From Sulfurovum sp. (GTDB taxonomy: Bacteria; Campylobacterota; Campylobacteria; Campylobacterales; Sulfurovaceae): a DNA stretch of 34,234 bases. The notes beneath the pieces are model-generated. The model ran no database searches. It saw only the letters and a program-made list of their open reading frames with translations, and was not told where the DNA came from. The stretch is from contig JALWLD010000106.1 in NCBI GenBank assembly GCA_027081115.1, positions 1 through 34,234 of the forward strand. Reading direction: 5' to 3'. How positions within the stretch are numbered: position 1 is the stretch's first letter; each line of letters starts with the position of its first letter. This document shows positions 8,906-17,928 of this stretch, piece after piece. A program made the translations under genes and the position numbers.

Positions 8906-11383
8906 GTGGATAAAGTAAAAGCACAGATAGAAGAATTACTTTACGAGAATGCAGCAGATTTTGAAATTGCAAAAGTATTGAAAAAAGATATAAAGCACTA
9001 CTTTGAAAACCTTGAGGAGATCTTTTCCAACTCAGGGGGAAAAGACTTTCTAGTCAAACATACAAAGCGTATAGACAATGTGCTTAAACTCATCTACAAA
9101 GTTGCACAAAGAGAGATGTTTGGTGACTATGCACCTATGAAAAACTCCATTCCTATTGCATTGGTTGCCCTGGGATCATATGGAAGAGAGCAGCTGTGTG
9201 TCTACTCTGACATTGACCTGATGATCGTTTACAAAGAAATACCTGGGTACAACACCAAAGAGATGATAGAGAAAATTCTCTACATTTTATGGGATACAGG
9301 ACTCAAACTGGGGCATCGTGTACATACGGTAGAAGAGCTTTATGATGTCTCTAAAACCGATATCACCATTAAAACTGCACTTATCGAATCGAGGATGATA
9401 GAAGGTTCTATTTTTATCTGGACAGAGACACAAAATGCAATTGCACAAATACGCCACAACAACCCCAAAGAATTTATTGAGCTCAAACTTGAAGAGCAAC
9501 AGACTAAACATAAAAAATTTGCATTGACAATGGAGCCAAACCTTAAAGAGGGTGTAGGTGGATTTCGTGATGCCAACCTGGTTTTCTGGATAGGAAAAGT
9601 CTTCTACAATGTAGACAGTATTAAAGACTTGCCTACAAAGATAGTAGATGAAAAAGAGTATAAAGAATTTCGTATTGCTTTGGAGTTTCTTTTTAGAGTG
9701 CGCTCGGCCCTACATCTGGCGACAAAAAAGAAAGAAGATAAACTTAGAATTGATCTTATCCCAAGTATCGCACGCCTGATGGCATTTCCCCAAACCAAGC
9801 AGGGACATATGAAACTGGCAAAAAAAGTAACTGAGAGCCTCAAGGTCATTCGACTTTACAGTACGATTTGGATTGAAAAACTGACACATAAATATGTAGA
9901 AAATGATCCAGATAAAAACTATATTTACCCTAAAGAGGGTGATTTTAATGTTCTGTTGAAGCAACTCTGTCAAGCGGCAAAAGAACCATTTTACGCCCAC
10001 CCTACTTTTTACCAAAAACTGCTTACCTCAGCAAAGCCTGATCGTCCAGATGAAGTATTGTATACAACCATTGCAAATATTTTTTATCAGCCCTATGCCT
10101 ACTCTATTTTAAGTACACTCTCTTATGCGAGACTGCTCAAATATGCTATCTCTCCCATTAAGAAAGTAGTAGATTTACCACAGTTTGACGGGTACCATAA
10201 GTATGCAGTTGATATTCATTCGCTTCGATGTATCTATTCTCTAGAACATATAGAAGATGACTTCATTCAACATCTTTTTGACGCATTGAATGACAATGAA
10301 AAAGCTATGTTGAAACTTGTAACATTTTTACATGATGCAGGAAAAGGAAGAAAAAGAGACCATCATCTCGTAGGTGTATCACTCTTTAAGATCTTTGCAC
10401 AAAAGTTGCATGTCGAAAAGTCACTTATTGCGTTGGGAGAGAGGCTTATACAGTATCATACACTTATGAGTAATGTTGCACAGAGAGAAGACCTCTACAA
10501 TGAAAATGTCATTTTAGGCTTTACATCACACTTTCCAAATAAGAAACTGCTTGATATGATTTACATATTGACCTATGCGGATATGAATGGGGTAGGTGTA
10601 GATATTTATAACTCATTTAATGCCCGTCTGATCCGTACACTTTACCGACAGGCAGTAGAAGTACTGGGAAATACTGCCATGCTGGATGAAGCTGCCAAGC
10701 GTTCCAAAAAAGAGAATGCACTCAAAAAACATCCTCAATTTCTTACACTTAAACGTTCTGAGCAAAAAAAGATACTGGAGATGCCATCGAACCTGCTATT
10801 TTTACGGTATAAACCTCAACGTATCATCGATATTTCTCAAAAAGCATTTGAGACTGTTGACTATGAATACCACATCTCAAACGGAGAGTATCTCGTCATA
10901 GAGATCATTCGTGAAAAATCTTTTAACTTGAGTTATCTTTTAGGAAAACTAAGTAATCTTGAAGTAGTCAATATGGACATATGTAAACTCTTCAACAATT
11001 TGAAATATTTTAAAATTGATTTTGCTTCTCCTGTAGATGAGAGTGAAATAGACTTGATCAAAAATATTATTGAGAATTCATTTGACCATAACAAAAAAAG
11101 TTTACCATACATTCCAAGTATTCAATCAGAAGATATTGACATTGATTGTGAACACTCCAAAACCTACGCTATCATGCACCTGAAAAGTAAAAACCAAAAA
11201 GGTCTGCTTGCCTACATCATAGATATGTTTGACAGTATGGATATTGACATTGTGACAGCAAAAGTACATACCATCAAAAACCGTGTCAGAGATATGTTCC
11301 TCATCGAAAAGAATGGAAACTTTTGTCATAATGTTGACACTATTATAGAGAAGTTAACTACGGACAAAGAGAAGGAAGAATAA
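8906..11383 (+). CDS. glnD: [Protein-PII] uridylyltransferase / uridylyl-removing enzyme
   Basis: Bifunctional nitrogen sensor that adds UMP to PII when glutamine is low and removes it when glutamine is high. The 825-residue protein starts at a GTG with TAGGAG seven bases upstream. The nucleotidyltransferase motif GSYGREQLCVYSDIDL lies at 90-105 with catalytic Asp102 and Asp104. The HD hydrolase motif is at His476-Asp477 (FLHDAGKGRKRDHH). The C-terminal about 130 residues fit the paired ACT glutamine-sensing domains. The gene overlaps glmS by one base (TAATG), tying PII signalling to a glutamine-consuming enzyme. Length and domain order are normal for the family. Confidence 0.93.
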   Translation: MDKVKAQIEELLYENAADFEIAKVLKKDIKHYFENLEEIFSNSGGKDFLVKHTKRIDNVLKLIYKVAQREMFGDYAPMKNSIPIALVALGSYGREQLCVYSDIDLMIVYKEIPGYNTKEMIEKILYILWDTGLKLGHRVHTVEELYDVSKTDITIKTALIESRMIEGSIFIWTETQNAIAQIRHNNPKEFIELKLEEQQTKHKKFALTMEPNLKEGVGGFRDANLVFWIGKVFYNVDSIKDLPTKIVDEKEYKEFRIALEFLFRVRSALHLATKKKEDKLRIDLIPSIARLMAFPQTKQGHMKLAKKVTESLKVIRLYSTIWIEKLTHKYVENDPDKNYIYPKEGDFNVLLKQLCQAAKEPFYAHPTFYQKLLTSAKPDRPDEVLYTTIANIFYQPYAYSILSTLSYARLLKYAISPIKKVVDLPQFDGYHKYAVDIHSLRCIYSLEHIEDDFIQHLFDALNDNEKAMLKLVTFLHDAGKGRKRDHHLVGVSLFKIFAQKLHVEKSLIALGERLIQYHTLMSNVAQREDLYNENVILGFTSHFPNKKLLDMIYILTYADMNGVGVDIYNSFNARLIRTLYRQAVEVLGNTAMLDEAAKRSKKENALKKHPQFLTLKRSEQKKILEMPSNLLFLRYKPQRIIDISQKAFETVDYEYHISNGEYLVIEIIREKSFNLSYLLGKLSNLEVVNMDICKLFNNLKYFKIDFASPVDESEIDLIKNIIENSFDHNKKSLPYIPSIQSEDIDIDCEHSKTYAIMHLKSKNQKGLLAYIIDMFDSMDIDIVTAKVHTIKNRVRDMFLIEKNGNFCHNVDTIIEKLTTDKEKEE

Positions 11384-13191
11384 TGTGTGGAATTGTCGGG
11401 TACATTGGTCCAAAAGAAAAAAAATCGATATTGTTAGATGGCTTACAGGAGTTGGAGTATAGAGGATATGACTCTGCCGGTATTGCCATCATTGAAGGTG
11501 AAAAACTCAACAATTTTAAAGCCATTGGGAAACTTGCAAACCTAAGAGACAAAACCAAATCTTATAAGAGTGAAGGCTTTGGTATCTCTATTGGGCACAC
11601 ACGCTGGGCGACACATGGTAAACCAACTGAACTCAATGCCCACCCACACCTGGGAGCCTACTCCTATGTGGTTCACAACGGGATCATTGAAAACTACCAA
11701 GAGCTTAAAGAAAAGTTGCAAAAAGAGGGTGTGGCTTTTTTAAGTCAAACAGATACAGAAACCATTGTACACGTTTTTGAGAAGTTCAACAATGCCATTA
11801 ACGACCCTTTTGAATCTTTTCAAAAGACCATTAGAAAACTAGAAGGTGCCTATGCGACACTTCTTATTACTGAAGCTGCACCTGATACCATTTTCTTTGC
11901 AAAGAATGGTTCTCCAATGCTTATTGGTTTTGATGGAGAAGAGGTTTATTTTGCCTCTTCAGATACCCCTATTATCGGAAAAGCCAATGAAGTCTACTAT
12001 CTGGAAGACGGAGAGTACGGTTTTGTCAAAGAGGGAAAAGTCTCTTTGTTTAATGAAGAGGGAGAAAGATCTTTCACAAAACAGGCACTTACAGCTGACA
12101 AAGTCTCTGCACAAAAAGATGGTTACCGGTTCTTTATGGAAAAAGAGATCTATGAACAGTCCTATGTAATGACAGAAACAATGATGGGACGAGCCATGGG
12201 AGATCACATAGTTTTTGATGAACTTCCTGAAGACTTTTTTACAGATATCTCTGCTATCAAAATCTGTGCCTGTGGTACATCTTACCACTCTGCCCTTGCC
12301 TCTGCCTACCTTTTTGAGCGGATTGCCAAAGTAAGATGTGATATAGAGATCGCTTCAGAATTTAGATACAAAGAGCCTCTGCTGACTCAAGATACCCTCT
12401 TCATCACCATCAGCCAAAGTGGGGAGACGGCAGATACGCTTGAAGCACTTAAAATGGCAAAAAGAGCCGGCTTAAAATCTTTAAGTATCTGTAATGTCGA
12501 CAACTCGTCCATTGTACGTGAAAGTGATGCAGCTATCTTGACACGTGCAGGGATTGAGAAAGGGGTTGCCAGTACCAAAGCATTTGCAACACAGACCATG
12601 GTACTTTGGATGCTGTCACTCTATGTGGGACAAAAGAAAAAAACTGTTTCAGAAGAGACATTAAAAACAGAGATTGATGCCATGTTACACACACCAAAAG
12701 CATTGATAGTAGAAGAGAGATTGCATACAAAACTTACCAGACTGTCAAAACGTTACTTGCATGGTCATGGATTTTTCTTCATTGGTAGGGATATCTTCTT
12801 TCCACTTGCCTTGGAGGGTGCACTGAAACTCAAAGAGATCTCTTATTTTCATGCGGAAGGCTACCCCGCAGGAGAGATGAAACATGGCCCTATTGCCTTA
12901 GCAGATGCAGAACTGTATACCATTGCACTCATGCCAAAGACAATGCACTATGACAAGATAAAATCAAATGTAGAAGAGTTAAGTGCCAGAGATGCTACTA
13001 TCTTAGCTATCTCCCCGGAACCTTTTGAACTGGCAGACGATTTTATTCAGACCAAATATGACTCACACCCAATGCTTGAATTTTTTGAGATGATGGTCAT
13101 TACACAATTGCTGGCACTTGAGATTTCTGTTAGATTAGGAAATGATGTCGATATGCCAAGGAACCTTGCGAAGTCCGTGACGGTAGAATAG
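11383..13191 (+). CDS. glmS: Glutamine-fructose-6-phosphate aminotransferase (isomerizing)
   Basis: Makes glucosamine-6-phosphate from fructose-6-phosphate and glutamine, the first step to UDP-GlcNAc for peptidoglycan and LPS. The 602-residue protein begins MCGIVGYIG, so Cys2 becomes the N-terminal nucleophile after Met removal. The glutaminase half (1 to about 240) includes HTRWATHG and HNGIIENY. The isomerase half has two SIS domains with CGTSYHSA, SQSGETADT and the typical C-terminal AKSVTVE. Translation is probably coupled to glnD through the TAATG overlap. There is no room for a glmS ribozyme upstream, so that kind of control is absent here. Confidence 0.97.
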   Translation: MCGIVGYIGPKEKKSILLDGLQELEYRGYDSAGIAIIEGEKLNNFKAIGKLANLRDKTKSYKSEGFGISIGHTRWATHGKPTELNAHPHLGAYSYVVHNGIIENYQELKEKLQKEGVAFLSQTDTETIVHVFEKFNNAINDPFESFQKTIRKLEGAYATLLITEAAPDTIFFAKNGSPMLIGFDGEEVYFASSDTPIIGKANEVYYLEDGEYGFVKEGKVSLFNEEGERSFTKQALTADKVSAQKDGYRFFMEKEIYEQSYVMTETMMGRAMGDHIVFDELPEDFFTDISAIKICACGTSYHSALASAYLFERIAKVRCDIEIASEFRYKEPLLTQDTLFITISQSGETADTLEALKMAKRAGLKSLSICNVDNSSIVRESDAAILTRAGIEKGVASTKAFATQTMVLWMLSLYVGQKKKTVSEETLKTEIDAMLHTPKALIVEERLHTKLTRLSKRYLHGHGFFFIGRDIFFPLALEGALKLKEISYFHAEGYPAGEMKHGPIALADAELYTIALMPKTMHYDKIKSNVEELSARDATILAISPEPFELADDFIQTKYDSHPMLEFFEMMVITQLLALEISVRLGNDVDMPRNLAKSVTVE

Positions 13192-13206
13192 GTTTGGTTA
13201 TTTTAT

Positions 13207-14007
13207 ATGCTTAAAAAAGGTATTTTAACAAAATGGAATGATGAAAAGGGATTTGGTTTCATTACACCTGAAGGGTCCAAAAAAGGAGTTTTTGTGCATA
13301 TCAAAGACTTTAAAAATAGACATAATCGTCCATTATTAAATCAAAATGTAACTTTTACACTATCCCGAACTAAAGGTAAAACTCATGCAATTAATGTGGA
13401 AATTGACAATAGTAGTCCGATCTTACGAAAAAAAGGAATCTTGACCAAGTGGGATGATGACCGAGGATATGGTTTTATTACCCCGGTAGGAGAGAAACAA
13501 GAGATATTCGTTCATATCAGTGAATTCCAAAGTCAACCTTCAATATACGAAAGAGTTTCATTTACTCTTTCTAAAGATAAGAAAGATAGGGATTGCGCAA
13601 TAAATGTTATAGTATTTGAGAAAGCAAAATTGAATTACAAAACAAAAAAAACAAATACTATATCTTGGTTTTCAATAATAACAATTACTATATTTTATCT
13701 AATGCTTTTTTACTTGACTCAAAATACTACAATTGAGTTCTATATCATTCCTTATTATGCATTAATCAGTATATTGACATTTTATATCTATGCAAGTGAC
13801 AAAAATTCTGCACAAGATAGAGATTGGAGAATATCAGAAAACACTTTACATTTTTTATCAATCATAGGAGGATGGTCAGGTGCACTATTGGCCATTGACA
13901 AATTACAACATAAATCTAGAAAAAAAAGCTTTAAAATAGTATTTTTTATAACGATTTTACTCAATTTAGTTCTTTTATTTAGTCTTAATTTTTTTAAATA
14001 CATATAG
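13207..14007 (+). CDS. Tandem cold-shock domain plus DUF1294 membrane protein
   Basis: A 266-residue protein with two cold-shock domains followed by a membrane module. CSD1 spans about 1-66, with RNP1-like KGFGFITP and RNP2-like VFVHI. CSD2 spans about 73-137, with RGYGFITP and IFVHI. A lysine-rich linker leads to about four transmembrane helices (154-170, 178-195, 214-230, 244-262) carrying the DUF1294 signature: YASDKNSAQ, WRISENTLHFL, GGWSGALLA and HKSRKKSF. Single-CSD DUF1294 proteins are known; two CSDs in series are less usual. It suggests membrane-anchored single-stranded nucleic acid binding, but no function is demonstrated. It starts 15 bases after glmS without a clear ribosome binding site. 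It is more A/T rich and Lys/Asn/Ile rich than its neighbours, a mild sign of transfer. Confidence 0.85.
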   Translation: MLKKGILTKWNDEKGFGFITPEGSKKGVFVHIKDFKNRHNRPLLNQNVTFTLSRTKGKTHAINVEIDNSSPILRKKGILTKWDDDRGYGFITPVGEKQEIFVHISEFQSQPSIYERVSFTLSKDKKDRDCAINVIVFEKAKLNYKTKKTNTISWFSIITITIFYLMLFYLTQNTTIEFYIIPYYALISILTFYIYASDKNSAQDRDWRISENTLHFLSIIGGWSGALLAIDKLQHKSRKKSFKIVFFITILLNLVLLFSLNFFKYI

Positions 14008-14072
14008 ATTTTAATAAAATAGTATGTTGTAATATATGCTCTCTTTACCTAGCTCACCTATGCTACACGTTA

Positions 14073-14759
14073 TTAAATATTATCTTCAAACCATTGTTTA
14101 CACAAAGCTTTATAAACTACTTTATAGGCATCCAATTTCTTTTTCTCCCAACCATCCGTTCTAAAATACCTTGCTAAAAAATAGGCTTCATCCAAAGTAC
14201 TTAAATGAAACTCCACACAAACCGCTGCCAGGTCAAAATAGCGGTCATTCATACCTGCAAATTCCCAATCTATGAGTTTTAAATCTTTATTTAAAAAAAT
14301 ACAATTTTTAGCATTCAAGTCATTATGGCAGAGAACCATCTCTTTAGGTGCATGCTCAATAATGTCAAAAGCATCTTTCAAATTCCCATCTAAATCTGAA
14401 AATTCACTTTTTAGGTCAAGAGCCTGCTCTTGAATGTTTATACTGTGTAGTGTTTTTAATACCTCTGCCAATAAAAGAAGTTCATTTTTTTTGAGTTTTT
14501 CTTTATGACTCCCCTCTAAGTATTGACAAATCATATAGTCATCTTCAAGGTTTAAAAGTAGAGGTTTGGCAGCCAAACCTTTTTTATAGGCCAAAGCCTG
14601 AATCCTAAACTCCAAGTTCCGGTCACGGTCTTGCAGTTTGAATTTACGTAAGAGATAGGTTGTTTTATCTAAGGTAAATGTGTAGCTTTCATTTGAGAAT
14701 CCCTGTTGAGGCAGTTTTTTCAAATCTGTGATATTTTTCCCTTTAAACTCTACCTTCAT
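14073..14759 (-). CDS. APH/choline kinase-fold phosphotransferase, candidate thiamine kinase
   Basis: A 228-residue kinase of the aminoglycoside phosphotransferase/choline kinase superfamily. The catalytic-loop motif HNDLNAKNC lies at 145-153 (Asp147, Asn152) and the metal-binding IDWEFAG at 163-169 (Asp164). I choose the ATG at 14759, with AAAGG seven bases upstream, over an ATG-like start at 14783. The chosen start overlaps the end of the PnuC-family gene by 17 bases. It is last in an operon led by a TPP riboswitch and containing a TonB receptor and a transporter. By analogy with E. coli ThiK, which has the same fold, I infer that it phosphorylates imported thiamine to thiamine monophosphate. 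The family and active site are seen; the substrate is inference. A choline or aminosugar kinase is the alternative. Confidence 0.75.
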   Translation of the reverse strand: MKVEFKGKNITDLKKLPQQGFSNESYTFTLDKTTYLLRKFKLQDRDRNLEFRIQALAYKKGLAAKPLLLNLEDDYMICQYLEGSHKEKLKKNELLLLAEVLKTLHSINIQEQALDLKSEFSDLDGNLKDAFDIIEHAPKEMVLCHNDLNAKNCIFLNKDLKLIDWEFAGMNDRYFDLAAVCVEFHLSTLDEAYFLARYFRTDGWEKKKLDAYKVVYKALCKQWFEDNI

Positions 14760-15348
14760 TATACGCCTTTCGCCAAGAAGCATAACCGTAGAATGCCAAT
14801 ATTACATAGAGGACAAAAAGTACAATGGTGGCCAGATATCCAGACTTGTAATAGAGTACAATTGCAACAGAATCAATGAGCATCCAGTAGAGCCAATTCT
14901 CCAACACTTTTTTTGCCATCATCCAGGTTGCAATACCTGAAAAAACCATTACAAATGCATCGTGATAAGCAAACCTGGCTCCAAGGTAGTTTTCAGATAA
15001 GTAACCCAATACAACCGAACCTACAAGCCCTGCACTGATAAATAGCAGATGCTGCCTAAAATGCCAACGGCTGATGTGAAGCGTCTCTCCTTGCTCATTC
15101 TCTTTCCAAAGCATAAATCCATAGATAGCCATAGCCATATAATAAAAATTGAGAACGGAAGAGGAGATCAATGCACCATCCCAAAAAAGGATCGTATAAA
15201 TAAGTGTAGAGAAGAATGCAAAGGGCCAGGCCCATTGAGACTCTTTGGCTGCGAGGATCACATAACAGATGCCAAGTAGCACTGCAACTATTTCCCAACC
15301 AGACATCTGAATAAATGCAATAGCGATGCCGGCCAAAGAAAAATCCAT
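14743..15348 (-). CDS. pnuT: PnuC-family vitamin transporter, probably for thiamine (PnuT)
   Basis: A 201-residue inner-membrane protein with about seven helices. It carries PnuC-family landmarks: WPFAFFST near residue 41, the late helix motif NWLYWMLIDS at 151-160, and a following helix ending in FYGYASWRKA. PnuC proteins take up nicotinamide riboside, but the PnuT branch carries thiamine and is recognised mainly by TPP-riboswitch context. Here the gene sits inside a riboswitch-led operon one base after the YkoF-like gene and overlapping the kinase gene. Facilitated uptake by this family relies on trapping by intracellular phosphorylation, which the downstream kinase would supply. Family assignment is solid; thiamine specificity is inferred from context. 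Confidence 0.82.
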   Translation of the reverse strand: MDFSLAGIAIAFIQMSGWEIVAVLLGICYVILAAKESQWAWPFAFFSTLIYTILFWDGALISSSVLNFYYMAMAIYGFMLWKENEQGETLHISRWHFRQHLLFISAGLVGSVVLGYLSENYLGARFAYHDAFVMVFSGIATWMMAKKVLENWLYWMLIDSVAIVLYYKSGYLATIVLFVLYVILAFYGYASWRKAYNEGRV

Positions 15349-15349
15349 A

Positions 15350-15604
15350 CTAAAAAGACCCCTCTCTGTTGTGTCCTACAAATTTAAGAACAAAAATGGA
15401 GTCCGGGATCTCCTTGAATACGGAGTAGATCTCCTCTTCAAGAAGTTTCATAATGGTTTTGTAATCACCATGCAGCTGTGTGCTTAGCTCATTGCATGAG
15501 ACCGTCACAGACGGTTCTGTTTTCAAACGTTCAATAAAAGATGAAATAGGCGCTTCATACTCTTTTTGCAGAGGGTACATACTAATATCTACTGATATTT
15601 CCAT
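15350..15604 (-). CDS. Single-domain YkoF-like putative thiamine/HMP-binding protein
   Basis: An 84-residue soluble protein with no signal peptide. The pattern ISMYPLQKEY near the start, then LSTQLHGDYKTIMKLLEEEI at 40-59, resembles one repeat of the YkoF family. Bacillus YkoF contains two such ferredoxin-like repeats and binds thiamine and hydroxymethylpyrimidine; here only one is present, so a homodimer might recreate the pair. It is the second gene of the riboswitch-led salvage operon, 11 bases after the TonB receptor and one base before pnuT. A cytosolic thiamine-binding or hand-over role is inference from similarity and context. The call rests on a short motif recognised by eye. Confidence 0.65.
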   Translation of the reverse strand: MEISVDISMYPLQKEYEAPISSFIERLKTEPSVTVSCNELSTQLHGDYKTIMKLLEEEIYSVFKEIPDSIFVLKFVGHNREGSF

Positions 15605-15615
15605 TTTTCTTCCTT

Positions 15616-17700
15616 TTAGAAGTCGTAACTTAATGTAAGACCACCGGTTCTAGGTGCACCCAACTGTACATATCTTTCTGTTGCATAAAAGGTTGAAGGA
15701 TTATTACCAAAGCTACCAAAACCTCTTACTTCATACTCTTCATCTAAAATATTTCTTACCCAGAGACTTGCAGAGAAAGAGCCGTTAGTATACTCTAAAC
15801 TACCATTCCACAAGCTATAGGCATTTGCCTTTTCATCATGTCTGTCTGAGAAATAATAAGATCCTTTTCCTTCAACATTGGTTTTAAATGTCCATGCTTC
15901 CAAAAACATATAGTCTAACCCAACATTATACTGGTATTCAGGAGAATTTGCCGGTGCACGTCCAATCATACTTGGATTATTTGGATACTCGTCAAATTCT
16001 GCTTTAAGTAAACCCAAACTTGTATAGAGATGCAAATTCTCTACCAGGTAGTAGTCTATTTGAGACTCCAGGCCATAGTAGGTACCTTCAGATGCATTAC
16101 TTAAGTAATCTATAAATTCTGTACTCCCGTCACTATGTGATATAAGCTTAGAATCTTTTACTTGCTGATCTTTTCTTTTCCCGTAAAAGAGATTCAATCT
16201 ACTTTTTACTTTATTGTTAAAATGACTTGAGTTTAGCCCTAGATCTAGATTCCATAATGATTCAGTCTGATACTCTTTTTCATTAGGAGATAAAGAAGAA
16301 TTTGCATTAATACCGCCAGGCTTGTAACCTTTTGAAAGTGTCAAATAATAAAGGTAATCTGCTGATTCCTGATAATTCAAACCAATTTTTCCACCTACCA
16401 ATACTTCATCAGTATCAATATTTACAGCATCAGAATCACTGTATGATACATCCCATTCTTCAACCCTTAAACCTGTAACCAAGGTTAACTTGTCGGTAAA
16501 ATGTGTATCAAGTTGACCATATACAGCTTTGTTAGTTGTATCATAAGTACTAGTAAATGGTATCGGGTATGTAGAAAGATACGTATAGTGGCGTGCCAGG
16601 TTTTCACTATAGTCTTTATAATACACACCCATAGTCCAATCACTCATTCCATTGAAAATACGTCCTGCTTCATCTGAAACCATTCTTACATCAATATCGA
16701 GCTGTTTTCTATCTCTCAAGTATTGGTCAAATGAGCTATATGACCACGCAGGGTCAAATTCACCGACATAAGACCAGTCCTCATCATAAGAGTATTCCAA
16801 ATCTGACTTGCTGTAACTCAAACTTGAAATTAAATGCATTTTATCATTTACCTGATAGGTTGACTTTAGAGAAAAAGCATCTGTTAACTGCGTATCTTTC
16901 CCTGGTTCATCTGCATGTGAATCTCTTGTATTATCTAACGTCCATGCATCATAGCCATTATCTATATCTACATGCATATAGGTAAAGTCAATAGTATGAT
17001 TGTCTGAGACAAACCAACGCAGTTTTGCTTTAGCTGTAAGTTCATCAATATTATTTGTATCATCACGTCCCAAATAGGAGTTACTCATATACCCGTCACT
17101 AGTATTTTTATATAATGAAAATCGTGCCAATAGTTTGTCTTCTACAATAGGTGTATTCAGTGCTATACCTACTGCTTTTGTATTATAATTTCCTACTGTT
17201 GCTTCTATGTGCCCATGTGCATCATTTGTCGGCTCATTACCTTCAACATTGATCACACCAGCCATACCATTTGCACCAAAAGTGGTTCCTTGTGGTCCTC
17301 TAAGTACCTCTATCTGTTTCACATCAAAAAGTGTAACCCCCAAAGCAGATTGAGAAAAATCAATACCATCGACCATGATCCCTACAGACGGATTTACCGG
17401 TGTGGTAAACTGTGAACGTTCTCCAATACCACGGATCTGGACATATTTTGCTTTAGATGCCCCTGCTGAAAAGTTTACATTTGGAGTAGCGGCAATAGTT
17501 TCTATAAACGATTGAGATGCTTTGTCGTAAATGTCTTTTTCTGTGATGATAGAGACTGAGTTACTTACCTGAGAAAGGTTGTGCTCTCTAAAGTCTGCTC
17601 CTACAACGATCGGGTCAAGATCGACCTCTTCTGCAAAAGTAGAAACAGATGCCAAGGCGTATGCCGCTATGAGTGATGTTTTTAAAATGTTTTTTGTCAT
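15616..17700 (-). CDS. TonB-dependent outer-membrane receptor, predicted thiamine importer
   Basis: A 694-residue outer-membrane receptor. It has a signal peptide at about 1-23 (cleaved near STFA/EEV). A short segment resembling a TonB box (DPIVVGA) precedes the plug domain, with VQIRGIG, a VDGIDF-type loop and QIEVLRGPQGTTFGANGMAG. A 22-strand-type barrel follows, ending in LTLSYDF with the terminal Phe needed for assembly. AAGGAA lies upstream of the ATG. It is the first gene after the TPP riboswitch at 17770-17863, so it should be expressed when TPP is scarce. I therefore infer thiamine or a precursor as substrate. Riboswitch-linked TonB receptors for thiamine are known in Bacteroidota. 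Sequence alone would only say siderophore/vitamin receptor. Confidence 0.85.
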   Translation of the reverse strand: MTKNILKTSLIAAYALASVSTFAEEVDLDPIVVGADFREHNLSQVSNSVSIITEKDIYDKASQSFIETIAATPNVNFSAGASKAKYVQIRGIGERSQFTTPVNPSVGIMVDGIDFSQSALGVTLFDVKQIEVLRGPQGTTFGANGMAGVINVEGNEPTNDAHGHIEATVGNYNTKAVGIALNTPIVEDKLLARFSLYKNTSDGYMSNSYLGRDDTNNIDELTAKAKLRWFVSDNHTIDFTYMHVDIDNGYDAWTLDNTRDSHADEPGKDTQLTDAFSLKSTYQVNDKMHLISSLSYSKSDLEYSYDEDWSYVGEFDPAWSYSSFDQYLRDRKQLDIDVRMVSDEAGRIFNGMSDWTMGVYYKDYSENLARHYTYLSTYPIPFTSTYDTTNKAVYGQLDTHFTDKLTLVTGLRVEEWDVSYSDSDAVNIDTDEVLVGGKIGLNYQESADYLYYLTLSKGYKPGGINANSSLSPNEKEYQTESLWNLDLGLNSSHFNNKVKSRLNLFYGKRKDQQVKDSKLISHSDGSTEFIDYLSNASEGTYYGLESQIDYYLVENLHLYTSLGLLKAEFDEYPNNPSMIGRAPANSPEYQYNVGLDYMFLEAWTFKTNVEGKGSYYFSDRHDEKANAYSLWNGSLEYTNGSFSASLWVRNILDEEYEVRGFGSFGNNPSTFYATERYVQLGAPRTGGLTLSYDF

Positions 17701-17769
17701 GTTTTTTCCTTGTTTTCAGTGCAAGGAGAAGAAGGTTATGTGTGTTTGCTTCACGCAGTAGTCTACTTC

Positions 17770-17863
17770 TCTTCCTTACGCCGGTATTGTCCGGTTCAAG
17801 TTCAACGGGTCAGGCTATTGCCGTCTCAGCCAATACATAGTGTATATGGCTCCCCGAGAGTTG
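17770..17863 (-). promoter_or_regulatory. TPP riboswitch (THI element) leading the salvage operon
   Basis: On the minus strand the conserved TPP aptamer parts follow in order: CTCGGGGAGCC, GGCTGAGA, then CTGACCCGTTGAACTTGA and CCGGACAATACCGGCGTAAGGAAG. The CTGAGA and ACC-TTGAAC-TGA boxes that bind the pyrimidine and pyrophosphate are intact. It begins 65 bases after thiD and ends about 70 bases before the TonB receptor. A TATAAC at 17876-17881 just upstream is a plausible -10, so this unit is probably transcribed independently of thiC-thiD. No clear intrinsic terminator lies in the 70-base platform. A pyrimidine tract (CTTCTTCTCC) near 17730 could pair with the aptamer's purine-rich 3' end. 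Confidence 0.95.
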
Positions 17864-17928
17864 TTTGATACTCAAGTTATACAAGAAATAAAATTTGATT
17901 ATCCTTAAATAGGAGTATTTTAGTCTTA

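Noticed and set aside
11340..11382. Possible glmS ribozyme upstream of glmS
   Set aside because: glmS overlaps the glnD stop by one base, leaving no leader, and the ribozyme is largely restricted to Gram-positive bacteria.
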